Below are positions 41,422-49,451 of a DNA stretch of 64,000 nt, one piece after another. This DNA is from Nocardioides deserti. Lineage in GTDB: Bacteria; Actinomycetota; Actinomycetes; Propionibacteriales; Nocardioidaceae. A program made the translations under genes and the position numbers. Positions within the stretch are counted from its first letter, which is position 1. Each line of letters begins with the position of its first letter. Under the pieces are notes generated by a model, which did no database searches, had not been told where the DNA came from, and was given only the letters and a program-made list of their open reading frames with translations. The stretch covers positions 1 through 64,000 of the forward strand of contig NZ_JACMYC010000020.1 of NCBI RefSeq assembly GCF_014266025.1, given 5' to 3'.

Positions 41422-42186
41422 ATGACCACGACGACCTCACACGTCACCCCGACACTCGCCGCCACCGCCCGCGGCCTGACCCGCGTCCACGGCCGCGGCG
41501 ACGCCGCCGTCTCCGCCCTCCGCGGCGTCGACCTCGACCTCCCGGCCGGCCGGTTCACCGCGGTCATGGGCCCGTCGGGCTCCGGCAAGTCGACGCTCAT
41601 GCACTGCCTCGCGGGCCTGGACACCCCCACCTCCGGCAGCGTCGAGGTCGCCGGCCGCGCGCTGGACGGCATGGACGACACCGCCCTCACGCTCTTCCGC
41701 CGCGAGCACGTCGGCTTCGTCTTCCAGGCCTTCAACCTGCTGCCGATGCTCACGGCCGGGCAGAACATCGCCCTCCCCCTCGAGCTCGCCGGCCGCCGCC
41801 TCACCGGCGCCGTCAGGGAGCGCCACGACCTCGTCGTCGACGTGCTCGGCCTGCGCGACCGGCTGAGCCACCGCCCCGCCGAGCTCTCGGGCGGCCAGCA
41901 GCAGCGGGTCGCGATCGCCCGCGCGCTGGTGACCGAGCCGGAGATCGTCTTCGCCGACGAGCCGACCGGCAACCTCGACAGCGCCGCTTCCGCGGAGGTG
42001 CTGGGCTTCCTGCGGCGGTCGGTGCGCGAGCTGGGCCAGACCGTCGTGATGGTCACCCACGAGCTCGACGCCGCGGCGTACGCCGACGACGTCGTGGTCC
42101 TCGCCGACGGCGCCGTCCGCGCCCACCTGGTCGAGCCGACCGCCGACCAGCTCGTCGCCGCGCTGCGCGGGGAGCAGGTCCGATGA
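41422..42186 (+). CDS. ABC transporter ATPase, MacB/LolD type
   Basis: A 254-aa ATPase with Walker A GPSGSGKST (residues 50-58), a Q-loop in FVFQAFNLLP, signature LSGGQQQRVAIARAL, Walker B IVFADEPTGNLDS and an H-loop in VMVTHEL. The VFQAFNLLPMLTAGQNIALPLEL sequence is typical of the MacB/FtsE-like type VII ABC family. The start ATG at 41422 is preceded by a weak ribosome-binding site. It overlaps the permease by 4 nt. Confidence 0.95.
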   Translation: MTTTTSHVTPTLAATARGLTRVHGRGDAAVSALRGVDLDLPAGRFTAVMGPSGSGKSTLMHCLAGLDTPTSGSVEVAGRALDGMDDTALTLFRREHVGFVFQAFNLLPMLTAGQNIALPLELAGRRLTGAVRERHDLVVDVLGLRDRLSHRPAELSGGQQQRVAIARALVTEPEIVFADEPTGNLDSAASAEVLGFLRRSVRELGQTVVMVTHELDAAAYADDVVVLADGAVRAHLVEPTADQLVAALRGEQVR

Positions 42187-44591
42187 GGACGGTGCTGCTG
42201 GCCTCGCTGCGCACGCACACGCGGCGGTACGTCGCCGCCGCGGTCGCCGTCGTCATCGGCGTCGCGTTCGTCGTGGTGACTGGGATGCTCTCGGCCTCGG
42301 CCCGCACCGGGATGACCGCCTCGGTCGGCCTCCCCTACGCCGAGGCCGACGTCGTCGTCACCGGGCTCGACGGCGCCGAGGCCCGGGAGATCGTCCGCGC
42401 CGCCGCCGGACGCGGCGACCGGGCCGCCGTGATCGGCTTCGCGACCGAGCGGGCGCGGGTCGAGGACCGGCTGCTGACCGACAACGTCAGGGTCGGCGCC
42501 GTCGCCGACGACGAGCGGCTGCGCTGGCAGGAGGTCCGCGAGGGCCGCCTTCCCGACGCGCCGAGCGAGGTCGCGGTCGACGTCAACGCCGCCAAGTCCG
42601 ACCGGGTCGGTCTCGGCGACACCGTCCGGCTGGGCTCGGGCGACCGGGTCGTCGAGGCGGAGGTCGTCGGGCTGGTCGACACCCCGTCCGCGGCGCCGGG
42701 CACGGACTTCCTGCTGACCTTCGCGGACCTCGAGACCTTCGTCGACGGACTCTGGGTGGACGGCGTGGTCTACGCCGGTCCCGGCGCGGGCAGCCTCGAG
42801 CAGCGCACCGACCGCGACGTCGTGCCGGCCCCGGAGCACGTCCAGGCGGTGCAGGCCGACATCACCCGCGGCGTCGACGTGCTGGCGACGATGCTGCTGG
42901 TCTTCGCCGCGATCGCGCTCTTCGTCTCGGTCCTGGTCATCGCCAACACCTTCACGATCCTCTTCGCCCAGCGGGCGCGGGACTTCGCCCTGCTGCGGTG
43001 CGTCGGCGCGACCCGCCGCCAGGTGCTGCGCTCGGTCCGGGTCGAGGCGCTCGTCCTCGCCGTCGTCGCCTCGGTGGTCGGCGTCCTGGGCGGCACCGTG
43101 CTGGGCCTGGCGATCGTCGCGGTCGTGCGGCGGGTCGTCGCCGACGACGTCATGGGCACCACGCTCCCCTCCCCCGCCTGGTACGCCGCCGCGCTGGCGA
43201 CGGGGCTGGTCGTCACCCTCGTGGCGGCCTGGCTCCCGACCCGGCGGGCCACGGCGGCCGACCCGCTGTCCGCGCTGCGCCCGCACGACGTCGACGTCCG
43301 CACCACCGCCGGTCGGGTCCGGGTCGCGCTGGGCCTCGTGGCGGCCGCCGGGGGATGCGCGCTGCTGGCGCTCGCGATCGCCTCGCACGAGGTGGTCCCG
43401 ATGCTGGCCGGTGGGATCGCGTCGTTCTCCGGGCTGCTGCTCCTGGGCCCGGTGCTGGTGCCGGCCGCGGTGCGGCTCGTGGGTGCGGGCGTGACCCGGC
43501 TGACCGGCACGCCCGGGCGGATCGCGACCGGCAACGCCGTCCGGAACCCGCGCCGCACCGCCGCCACCACCGCCTCGCTGCTCGTCGGCGTCACGCTGAC
43601 GACCGCCGTCCTCATCGGCCTGGCCAGCTCGCGGCACACGGTCGAGGAGGAGATGGACCAGCAGTACCCCGTCGACCTCACCATGACGGCCGACGCACCC
43701 CTCGCCGACGACCTGCTCGCCGACGTCCGGGCGACCAAGGGCGTCGTCGACGCGGTCGAGCTGGCCGGCACCACCGCAGAGCTGGACGGCCAGGGCCCGG
43801 TCACGCTGGTGGCCGCCCCGGAGGGCACGACCGGCGTGCTGCGCGGCACCTCGGGCGTCGCGTCCCCCGAGCCCGGCTCGATCTGGCTGCCCGACGGCCT
43901 GCTCACGGAGTGGCCGGAGGACGGCCGGGTGACGGTCACCGTCGAGGGCCGCACCCGCCGGCTGAGCCTCAACACCGGCGAGGGCTGGGGCGACGCCGCG
44001 GTCGTCGCGCCGGCCACCCTGGCGCGGTTGACGGACTCGACCACCCCGCGGGCGGTCTGGGCCCGCGCCGACGACGCGGCCGACCCCGAGGACCTCGCCG
44101 GCGACCTCGACGCGCTCGCCGTGCCGGCCGGCGCCGACCTGGTCAGCGCCCTCGGGGAGCGCGACTGGGTCGACCTCCAGCTCGACGTCATCACCGGCAC
44201 GGTCGTGGGCCTGCTCGGGATCGCCGTGGTCATCGCGCTCATCGGCATCGGCAACACGCTGGGGCTCTCGGTGCTCGAGCGGGGTCGGGAGAACGCGCTG
44301 CTCCGCGCGCTCGGCCTCACCCGCCGGCAGCTGCGGGGCACGCTGGCCGTCGAGGGGTTGCTGCTCTCGCTGGTCGCCACCGTCGTCGGGGTGGTCGTCG
44401 GGGCGGCGTACGCCTGGGTCGCGCTGCGGACGATGGTCGACGCGGTCGCCGACGACGCCGCCATGGTGCTGCCCTGGGGCCAGCTGGTCCTCGTCGTGGT
44501 CGTCGCCGGGCTGGCCGGGCTCGCCTCGAGCGTGCTCCCCACCCGGCGGGCGGTCCGCACCGCCCCCGCGGCCGGGCTCGGGATGGACTGA
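42183..44591 (+). CDS. FtsX-type ABC permease with two FtsX domains
   Basis: An 802-aa permease. An N-terminal helix (VAAAVAVVIGVAFVVVTGML) is followed by a ~200-residue MacB-like external domain, three FtsX helices (about 235-360), a middle pair (about 380-430), a second external domain, and three more FtsX helices at the end (about 670-795). Both FtsX blocks carry DFALLRCVGATRRQVLRSV and NALLRALGLTRRQLRGTL coupling segments. Such duplicated permeases move lipids or peptides out or extract them from the membrane (family knowledge). It works with the ATPase just upstream. Confidence 0.93.
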   Translation: MRTVLLASLRTHTRRYVAAAVAVVIGVAFVVVTGMLSASARTGMTASVGLPYAEADVVVTGLDGAEAREIVRAAAGRGDRAAVIGFATERARVEDRLLTDNVRVGAVADDERLRWQEVREGRLPDAPSEVAVDVNAAKSDRVGLGDTVRLGSGDRVVEAEVVGLVDTPSAAPGTDFLLTFADLETFVDGLWVDGVVYAGPGAGSLEQRTDRDVVPAPEHVQAVQADITRGVDVLATMLLVFAAIALFVSVLVIANTFTILFAQRARDFALLRCVGATRRQVLRSVRVEALVLAVVASVVGVLGGTVLGLAIVAVVRRVVADDVMGTTLPSPAWYAAALATGLVVTLVAAWLPTRRATAADPLSALRPHDVDVRTTAGRVRVALGLVAAAGGCALLALAIASHEVVPMLAGGIASFSGLLLLGPVLVPAAVRLVGAGVTRLTGTPGRIATGNAVRNPRRTAATTASLLVGVTLTTAVLIGLASSRHTVEEEMDQQYPVDLTMTADAPLADDLLADVRATKGVVDAVELAGTTAELDGQGPVTLVAAPEGTTGVLRGTSGVASPEPGSIWLPDGLLTEWPEDGRVTVTVEGRTRRLSLNTGEGWGDAAVVAPATLARLTDSTTPRAVWARADDAADPEDLAGDLDALAVPAGADLVSALGERDWVDLQLDVITGTVVGLLGIAVVIALIGIGNTLGLSVLERGRENALLRALGLTRRQLRGTLAVEGLLLSLVATVVGVVVGAAYAWVALRTMVDAVADDAAMVLPWGQLVLVVVVAGLAGLASSVLPTRRAVRTAPAAGLGMD

Positions 44592-44609
44592 GCCTGGCCG
44601 GGACGAGGG

Positions 44610-45203
44610 TCAGGGGCGGGCCCGCTGCGGGTGGATGGTCTCGTGGCGGGCCAGCATGGCGACGTACTCCCGGATCTTGCGCTCGCGCGTCTCGGCCCGC
44701 TTGACCGCGTCGAGCCGGGTGACCATCGCGAACCGGTTCGCCGAGGTCAGCACGTCGAACATCGCCTGGGCCCGGGGGTCCGCGGCGACGGCGGCCCGCA
44801 GGTCCTCGGGGACCTCGAGCCGGGAGGGCGGTGCGTACGCCGCCGCCCACCGCCCGTCGGCCCGGGCCGCCTCCACGGCGGCCCGGCCGGCGGGCGCCAT
44901 CCGGCCCTCCGCCTCGAGCCGGGCGACGAGCTCGACGTTCACCTGCGACCAGCGGCTGCGCGGGGCACGCCGGGTCATCCGCTGCAGCGAGGTCGCCGCG
45001 TCGCGGCTGCGGGCCTGGCCGTCGATCCACCCGAAGCACAGCGCCTCGTCCAGTGCCGCCGCCCGGGTCAGCGCGGTGACGTCGCCGCCCTTCTTGGTCA
45101 GCACCAGCCACACGCCCGGCGAGTCGGCGTGGTGCTCCGCCAGCCACGCCCGCCAGGCGGCGGCGTCGGGGACGAGCAGCTCGGGCAGCTCCGGACCGGC
45201 CAC
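44610..45203 (-). CDS. YdeI/OmpD-associated-like protein
   Basis: A 197-aa soluble protein of the YdeI/OmdA group. The N-terminal half has AWRAWLAEHHADSPGVWLVLTKKGG and EALCFGWIDGQARSRD, and the C-terminal OmdA helix is TRERKIREYVAMLARHETIHPQ. In other bacteria family members are linked to protection against bacteriocins or envelope stress; here the function is unknown. It follows the Nramp-like gene by one base, so the two are co-transcribed. Confidence 0.8.
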   Translation of the reverse strand: MAGPELPELLVPDAAAWRAWLAEHHADSPGVWLVLTKKGGDVTALTRAAALDEALCFGWIDGQARSRDAATSLQRMTRRAPRSRWSQVNVELVARLEAEGRMAPAGRAAVEAARADGRWAAAYAPPSRLEVPEDLRAAVAADPRAQAMFDVLTSANRFAMVTRLDAVKRAETRERKIREYVAMLARHETIHPQRARP

Positions 45204-45204
45204 G

Positions 45205-46539
45205 TCAGCCCTCCAGGAACGGGACGTAGGGCGCCAGCACCTCGCGCAGCTCGTTGGCGCCGAGCAGGAGGAAGAGCACCGCGCACACCGCCAGCCCGGT
45301 GTTCGACAGCCAGCCGTTGCGCCACTCCGGCGGGACGTCGGAGTGCGGGAGCGCGCCCGGGCGGCGCTTGTTGAGCAGCACCAGCAGCGTGATCGCGAGG
45401 AACGGCATGAACAGCGCCCCGAGCACGCCGTAGGCCAGGATCAGCCCGACCGGCTCGTCGAGCAGCAGCAGGAGCATCGGCGGGAAGGTCAGCCACAGCA
45501 GGTAGGCCTTGAACAGCCGTCCGCCGGTGCGGGTGTCGGGGTGGCCCGAGGGCAGGTCGCGCAGGTTGCCCACGAAGTCGGCGAACATCAGGCTCACCCC
45601 GCTCCACACGCCGATGAGCGAGGAGAACGACGAGGCCCAGAAGCCGACGAGGAACACCGTGCCGAAGACCTCGCCGTACCGGTCGGCCAGCACGTCGGAG
45701 AGCTGCACGAGCGCCTGGTCGCCGGTCTCCATCGCGATCCCGGCGGAGTAGAGCAGCTCGGCGCCGACGACGAGCATGGAGACGACGAAGACCCCGGTGA
45801 CGGCGTACGCCACCCCGTTGTCGATCCGCATCACCCGCATGAACCGCGGGGTGTGCCAGCCCTTCTCCCGCAGCCAGTAGCCGTACGCCGCGAGCGTGAT
45901 CGTGCCGCCGACACCGCCGGCGATGCCGAGCACGTTGACCAGCGAGTCGTCGGGGAGCGCCGGGCGCAGGCCGCCCAGCACCTCGCCGAGGTTCGGCAGC
46001 GTGAGGACGGCCGCGCCGACGACGGTCACGAACATGACGCCGACCAGCGCTGCGGTGATCTTCTCGAAGACGCCGTAGCTGCCGAACCACACCAGCACCA
46101 GGCCGGCCAGGCCGAAGGCGACCGCCGTCCACCGCAGCGACAGGTCGGGGACGAGCGCGACGACCGGCAGCGCCGTGGACGACATCGCGGTGGCGCCGTA
46201 CACGACGCCCCACACGAGGATGTACGGCGCGAAGTACCACGTCGTCCACCGGCCCAGGCTGCGCCAGCCCTCGAAGATCGTCCGCTGCGTCGCCAGCGAG
46301 TAGCGACCCGCTCCCTCGACGAGCACCACCTTGAGCACCGCCCCGAGCACCGCGACCCACAGCAGGGTGTAGCCGAACTTCGCGCCGGCCACCAGTGTTG
46401 CCACCAGGTCCGCGGCCCCGACACCGGTCGCGGCGACCACCAGGCCGGGCCCGACGACCTTCCACCGGGGCGGGCGGCCGGTCGTCCCGGCCGTTCCAGC
46501 TGTTCCGGTGGGGTCCGTCGTGTCTCCCGAGGACGTCAT
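45205..46539 (-). CDS. Divergent Nramp-family transporter lacking canonical metal motifs
   Basis: A 444-aa protein with about 11 helices and an Nramp-like overall pattern (GPGLVVAATGVGAADLVATLVAGAKFGYTLLW at the start). The helix-1 DPGN motif is replaced by GVGAADL (residues 39-45), and the helix-6 MPH motif by a TLA-like stretch in GGTITLAAYGYW (211-222). The Asp, Asn, Met and His ligands that bind Mn2+/Fe2+ in canonical Nramps are therefore absent. The N-terminus is Thr/Gly-rich. It may transport a different substrate. The adjacent YdeI-like gene is co-transcribed. Confidence 0.8.
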   Translation of the reverse strand: MTSSGDTTDPTGTAGTAGTTGRPPRWKVVGPGLVVAATGVGAADLVATLVAGAKFGYTLLWVAVLGAVLKVVLVEGAGRYSLATQRTIFEGWRSLGRWTTWYFAPYILVWGVVYGATAMSSTALPVVALVPDLSLRWTAVAFGLAGLVLVWFGSYGVFEKITAALVGVMFVTVVGAAVLTLPNLGEVLGGLRPALPDDSLVNVLGIAGGVGGTITLAAYGYWLREKGWHTPRFMRVMRIDNGVAYAVTGVFVVSMLVVGAELLYSAGIAMETGDQALVQLSDVLADRYGEVFGTVFLVGFWASSFSSLIGVWSGVSLMFADFVGNLRDLPSGHPDTRTGGRLFKAYLLWLTFPPMLLLLLDEPVGLILAYGVLGALFMPFLAITLLVLLNKRRPGALPHSDVPPEWRNGWLSNTGLAVCAVLFLLLGANELREVLAPYVPFLEG

Positions 46540-46573
46540 CGCCGCATCATCACCCGCGCTGGCCGCCGCTGGC

Positions 46574-46579
46574 TACGCT
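46574..46579 (+). promoter_or_regulatory. -10 box of a leaderless promoter (TACGCT)
   Basis: TACGCT lies 7 nt before the ATG at 46587, implying a leaderless transcript for the ATPase pair. Confidence 0.6.
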
Positions 46580-46586
46580 CGCCCCC

Positions 46587-47612
46587 ATGACCGACTGGCC
46601 GCGCGTGCAGCTGCACGTGGTGACCGGCAAGGGCGGCACCGGCAAGTCGACCGTCGCCGCCGCGCTGGCCCTCGCGCTGGCCACCTCCGGGCGCAACGTG
46701 CTCCTGTGCGAGGTGGAGGGCCGCCAGGGCATCGCCCGGATGTTCGACGTCGACCCGCTGCCGTACGCCGAGCGCCGCATCGCCACCGGCCTGCCCGTCG
46801 CGCCGGCCGACGGCCTCGAGCCCGGCCCGCCCGGGGTCGTGCACGCGCTGCACATCGACCCGGAGGCGGCGCTCCTGGAGTACCTCTCCATGTACTACAA
46901 GCTCGGCCGGGCCGGCCGGGCGCTCGACAAGTTCGGCGTCGTCGAGTTCGCCACGACCATCGCGCCCGGCGTCCGCGACGTCCTGCTGACCGGCAAGGTC
47001 TTCGAGGCGGTGCAGCGCAACAGCCGCAACAAGGGCGCCACGCAGTACGACGCCGTGGTGCTCGACGCGCCGCCGACCGGCCGGATCGTGCAGTTCCTCA
47101 ACGTCAGCGACGAGCTCGCGGGGTTGGCCAAGGTCGGTCCGATCAAGCACCAGTCCGACACGATGATGACCCTCTTCCGCTCGCCGCGGACCGCCGTCCA
47201 CCTGGTCACCGTGCTGGAGGAGATGCCCGTGCAGGAGACCGCCGACGGCATCGCCGAGCTCGAGGCGGCCCGCCTCCCGGTCGGCGGGGTCGTGGTCAAC
47301 CTCGTGCGCCCCCGCGACCTCGAGGCCGACGACCTGGCCGCGGCCCGCGCCGGCACCCTGGACCGCGACCGGCTGGCGAAGGACCTCGCCGCGGCCGGGC
47401 TGCCCGACGGCGACCTCGCCGAGGGGCTGGTGGACGGGCTGGTCGTCGAGGCGCACGACCACGCCGTGCGGCGCGCGCTCGAGGACACCCAGCGCGAGGT
47501 GGTCGCCGAGCTGGGCCGACCGACGTACGAGCTGCCCCGGCTGCCGGGCGGCGTCGACCTCGGCGGGCTCTACGAGCTCGCCGGCGAGCTGCGCGCGCAG
47601 GGTCTGGCATGA
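46587..47612 (+). CDS. ArsA/Get3-like ATPase, first of a pair (Rv3679-like)
   Basis: A 341-aa P-loop ATPase. The deviant Walker A is VVTGKGGTGKSTVAAALAL, followed by LLCEVEGRQGIARMF and VVLDAPPTGRIVQFLN. A middle region around YLSMYYKLGRAGRALDKFGVVEF is typical of the actinobacterial pair. No CxxC or As-binding Cys is visible, so arsenite transport is unlikely. The M. tuberculosis homologues (Rv3679/Rv3680) work as a complex linked to glycerol metabolism and envelope tolerance (recalled). Ten bp separate it from its partner. Confidence 0.9.
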   Translation: MTDWPRVQLHVVTGKGGTGKSTVAAALALALATSGRNVLLCEVEGRQGIARMFDVDPLPYAERRIATGLPVAPADGLEPGPPGVVHALHIDPEAALLEYLSMYYKLGRAGRALDKFGVVEFATTIAPGVRDVLLTGKVFEAVQRNSRNKGATQYDAVVLDAPPTGRIVQFLNVSDELAGLAKVGPIKHQSDTMMTLFRSPRTAVHLVTVLEEMPVQETADGIAELEAARLPVGGVVVNLVRPRDLEADDLAAARAGTLDRDRLAKDLAAAGLPDGDLAEGLVDGLVVEAHDHAVRRALEDTQREVVAELGRPTYELPRLPGGVDLGGLYELAGELRAQGLA

Positions 47613-47622
47613 GGGGCCCGGC

Positions 47623-48819
47623 ATGAGCGCGCGCACGCGGATCGGACCGCAGAGCGGCCGCGGACGGGCGGCGCCGCTCGACGTCGACGCGCTGCTCGAC
47701 GACCGCGGCACCGGGATCATCGTGTGCTGCGGCTCCGGCGGCGTCGGCAAGACGACCACCTCGGCGGCGCTGGCGCTGCGGGCTGCCGAGCGCGGCCGCA
47801 AGGTCGTCGTGCTGACGATCGACCCGGCCCGGCGGCTGGCGCAGGCCATGGGCATCGAGATGCTCGACAACACCCCGCGACCGGTCGCGGGCGTCGACCC
47901 GGCCGCGGGCGGGCGGCTCGACGCAATGATGCTGGACATGAAGCGGACCTTCGACGAGGTCGTGCTCAGCCAGGCCACCCCGGAGAAGGCCGAGCAGATC
48001 CTGGCCAACCCGTTCTACGTCGCGCTGTCGAGCTCGTTCGCGGGCACGCAGGAGTACATGGCGATGGAGAAGCTCGGCCAGATCCACGCCGACGCGAAGC
48101 GGGCCGGCACCTACGACCTCGTCGTCGTCGACACCCCGCCCTCGCGGTCCGCGCTGGACTTCCTCGACGCCCCCGAGCGGCTCTCGAGCTTCCTCGACGG
48201 CCGGTTCATCCGGCTGATGCTCGCGCCGGCGCGCGGTCCGGCGAAGCTGATGACCGCCGGCTTCGGGATCATCACCAACGCGCTGACCAAGATCCTCGGC
48301 GGCCAGGTGCTGCGCGACCTGCAGACGTTCGTGGCCGCGCTCGACACGGTCTTCGGCGGCTTCCGCGCCCGCGCGCAGAAGACCTACGCGCTGCTGCAGG
48401 CCGACGAGACGGCGTTCCTCGTGGTCGCGGCGCCCGAGCCGGACGCGCTGCGCGAGGCGGCGTACTTCGTCGAGCGGCTCGCCGAGGACCGGATGCCGCT
48501 CGCCGGGCTGGTCGTCAACCGGGCCAGCCCCGCCCCGCAGGGCGAGCTGTCCGGCGACGAGGCGATGGCCGCGGCCGCGCGGCTGCGCGCCGACGAGCCG
48601 GGCTCGCTCACCGCGGGCCTGCTCCGGCTGCACGCCGACCGCGCGCGGATGGTCGAGCGCGAGGCGGCGCTGCGCGAGCGCTTCGCCGCCGCCCACCCCG
48701 AGGTCCCCACCGCCGTCGTGCCCGCCCTCGCGGGCGACGTCCACGACCTCGACGGGCTGCGTCGGGTGGCCGAGCTGCTGGCCGGCGGCGGGGTGCAGGG
48801 GTCACCGGTCAACCGGTGA
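47623..48819 (+). CDS. ArsA/Get3-like ATPase, second of a pair (Rv3680-like)
   Basis: A 398-aa ATPase with Walker A IIVCCGSGGVGKTTTSAALAL, switch I VLTIDPARRLAQAMG and switch II VVDTPPSRSALDFLDAP. A helical insertion (LMTAGFGIITNALTKILGGQVLRDLQTFV) could be a membrane- or client-binding region as in Get3. The last residues (GGGVQGSPVNR) are encoded by the left part of a large palindrome that continues past the stop, so the extreme C-terminus is likely shaped by that element rather than by selection on the protein. Confidence 0.9.
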   Translation: MSARTRIGPQSGRGRAAPLDVDALLDDRGTGIIVCCGSGGVGKTTTSAALALRAAERGRKVVVLTIDPARRLAQAMGIEMLDNTPRPVAGVDPAAGGRLDAMMLDMKRTFDEVVLSQATPEKAEQILANPFYVALSSSFAGTQEYMAMEKLGQIHADAKRAGTYDLVVVDTPPSRSALDFLDAPERLSSFLDGRFIRLMLAPARGPAKLMTAGFGIITNALTKILGGQVLRDLQTFVAALDTVFGGFRARAQKTYALLQADETAFLVVAAPEPDALREAAYFVERLAEDRMPLAGLVVNRASPAPQGELSGDEAMAAAARLRADEPGSLTAGLLRLHADRARMVEREAALRERFAAAHPEVPTAVVPALAGDVHDLDGLRRVAELLAGGGVQGSPVNR

Positions 48820-48828
48820 CCCCTGCAC
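48793..48828. terminator. 17-bp perfect palindrome across the ATPase stop codon
   Basis: GTGCAGGGGTCACCGGT and ACCGGTGACCCCTGCAC are separated by CA. The stop codon (48817-48819) lies in the right arm. Probably the terminator of the ATPase pair; its right arm also starts the next hairpin. Confidence 0.65.
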
Positions 48829-48861
48829 ATATCGGGGCCGATCTCCCCCGATATGTGCAGG
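48822..48861. terminator. Second 16-bp hairpin sharing an arm with the first
   Basis: CCTGCACATATCGGGG (48822-48837) pairs with CCCCGATATGTGCAGG (48846-48861) around an 8-nt loop. It overlaps the preceding hairpin's right arm, so both cannot form at once. A decayed third copy, CCCCGAGATGTCCGG, follows at 48866-48880. It lies between the converging ATPase and whiB genes. Confidence 0.65.
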
Positions 48862-48959
48862 ACCACCCCGAGATGTCCGGCCGCAGCGCACGGGCCGGGC
48901 CGGGCCCGCAGGCGCCGCGACGTACGGCGCGCGGCAACCCGCAGCGGCGCGCGGACCCG

Positions 48960-49256
48960 TCAGACGGCGGTGCGGGCGGCCGGCACGGTTGCCGACTGCT
49001 CGCGGGCGGTCTCCAGGACCGTGCGCCAGGAGGCGTTCGGGCGACGGCGCAGCAGCGCACGGCGCTCGCGCTCGGTCATGCCGCCCCAGACCCCCCACTC
49101 GATCTGGTTGTCGAGCGCCTCCGCGAGGCACTCGGTGCGCACCGGGCACCCGGCGCACAGCTGCTTGGCCTTGTTCTGCTCGGCTCCACGCACGAACAGC
49201 TGGTCCGGCTGCGCGGCCTTGCAGGCAGCGCGCGGCGTCCAGTCCTCAACCCACAT
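48960..49256 (-). CDS. WhiB-family iron-sulfur transcription factor (WhiB4-like)
   Basis: A 98-aa WhiB protein with four cluster Cys: C12 and the C34-x2-C37-x5-C43 set. The GVWGG turn follows (EWGVWGGMTERERRALLRRRP), and the C-terminus is basic. In M. tuberculosis whiB4 (Rv3681c) occupies this place next to ponA2 and controls redox balance and beta-lactam response. Here too it is divergent from the penicillin-binding protein, with 195 bp between. ATG at 49256 chosen. Confidence 0.95.
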   Translation of the reverse strand: MWVEDWTPRAACKAAQPDQLFVRGAEQNKAKQLCAGCPVRTECLAEALDNQIEWGVWGGMTERERRALLRRRPNASWRTVLETAREQSATVPAARTAV

Positions 49257-49438
49257 GATGTCCCCACATCTGTTCCGAGATAGGTCCGCGTCCCCATGAC
49301 GCCTACCCGGGAAGTCCCCTCGGCTGCCAAGGTAAAGGCGATTCCGGCAACCGGTACAGACACGTTCAGCCCAACTGGAGTAGTCCGAAGTGACTAGTCC
49401 GTCCTCGTCAGGCGGAACTGGGGCTTCGCGCGCTCGCG

Positions 49439-49444
49439 TAACCT
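49439..49444 (+). promoter_or_regulatory. -10 box of a leaderless promoter (TAACCT)
   Basis: TAACCT lies 7 nt before the penicillin-binding protein ATG at 49452. Confidence 0.6.
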
Positions 49445-49451
49445 GCTACCC

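Noticed and set aside
46587..48819. Arsenite efflux ATPase (arsA) annotation
   Set aside because: No arsenic-binding Cys and no arsB/arsR/arsD nearby; the pair matches the Rv3679/Rv3680 type instead.
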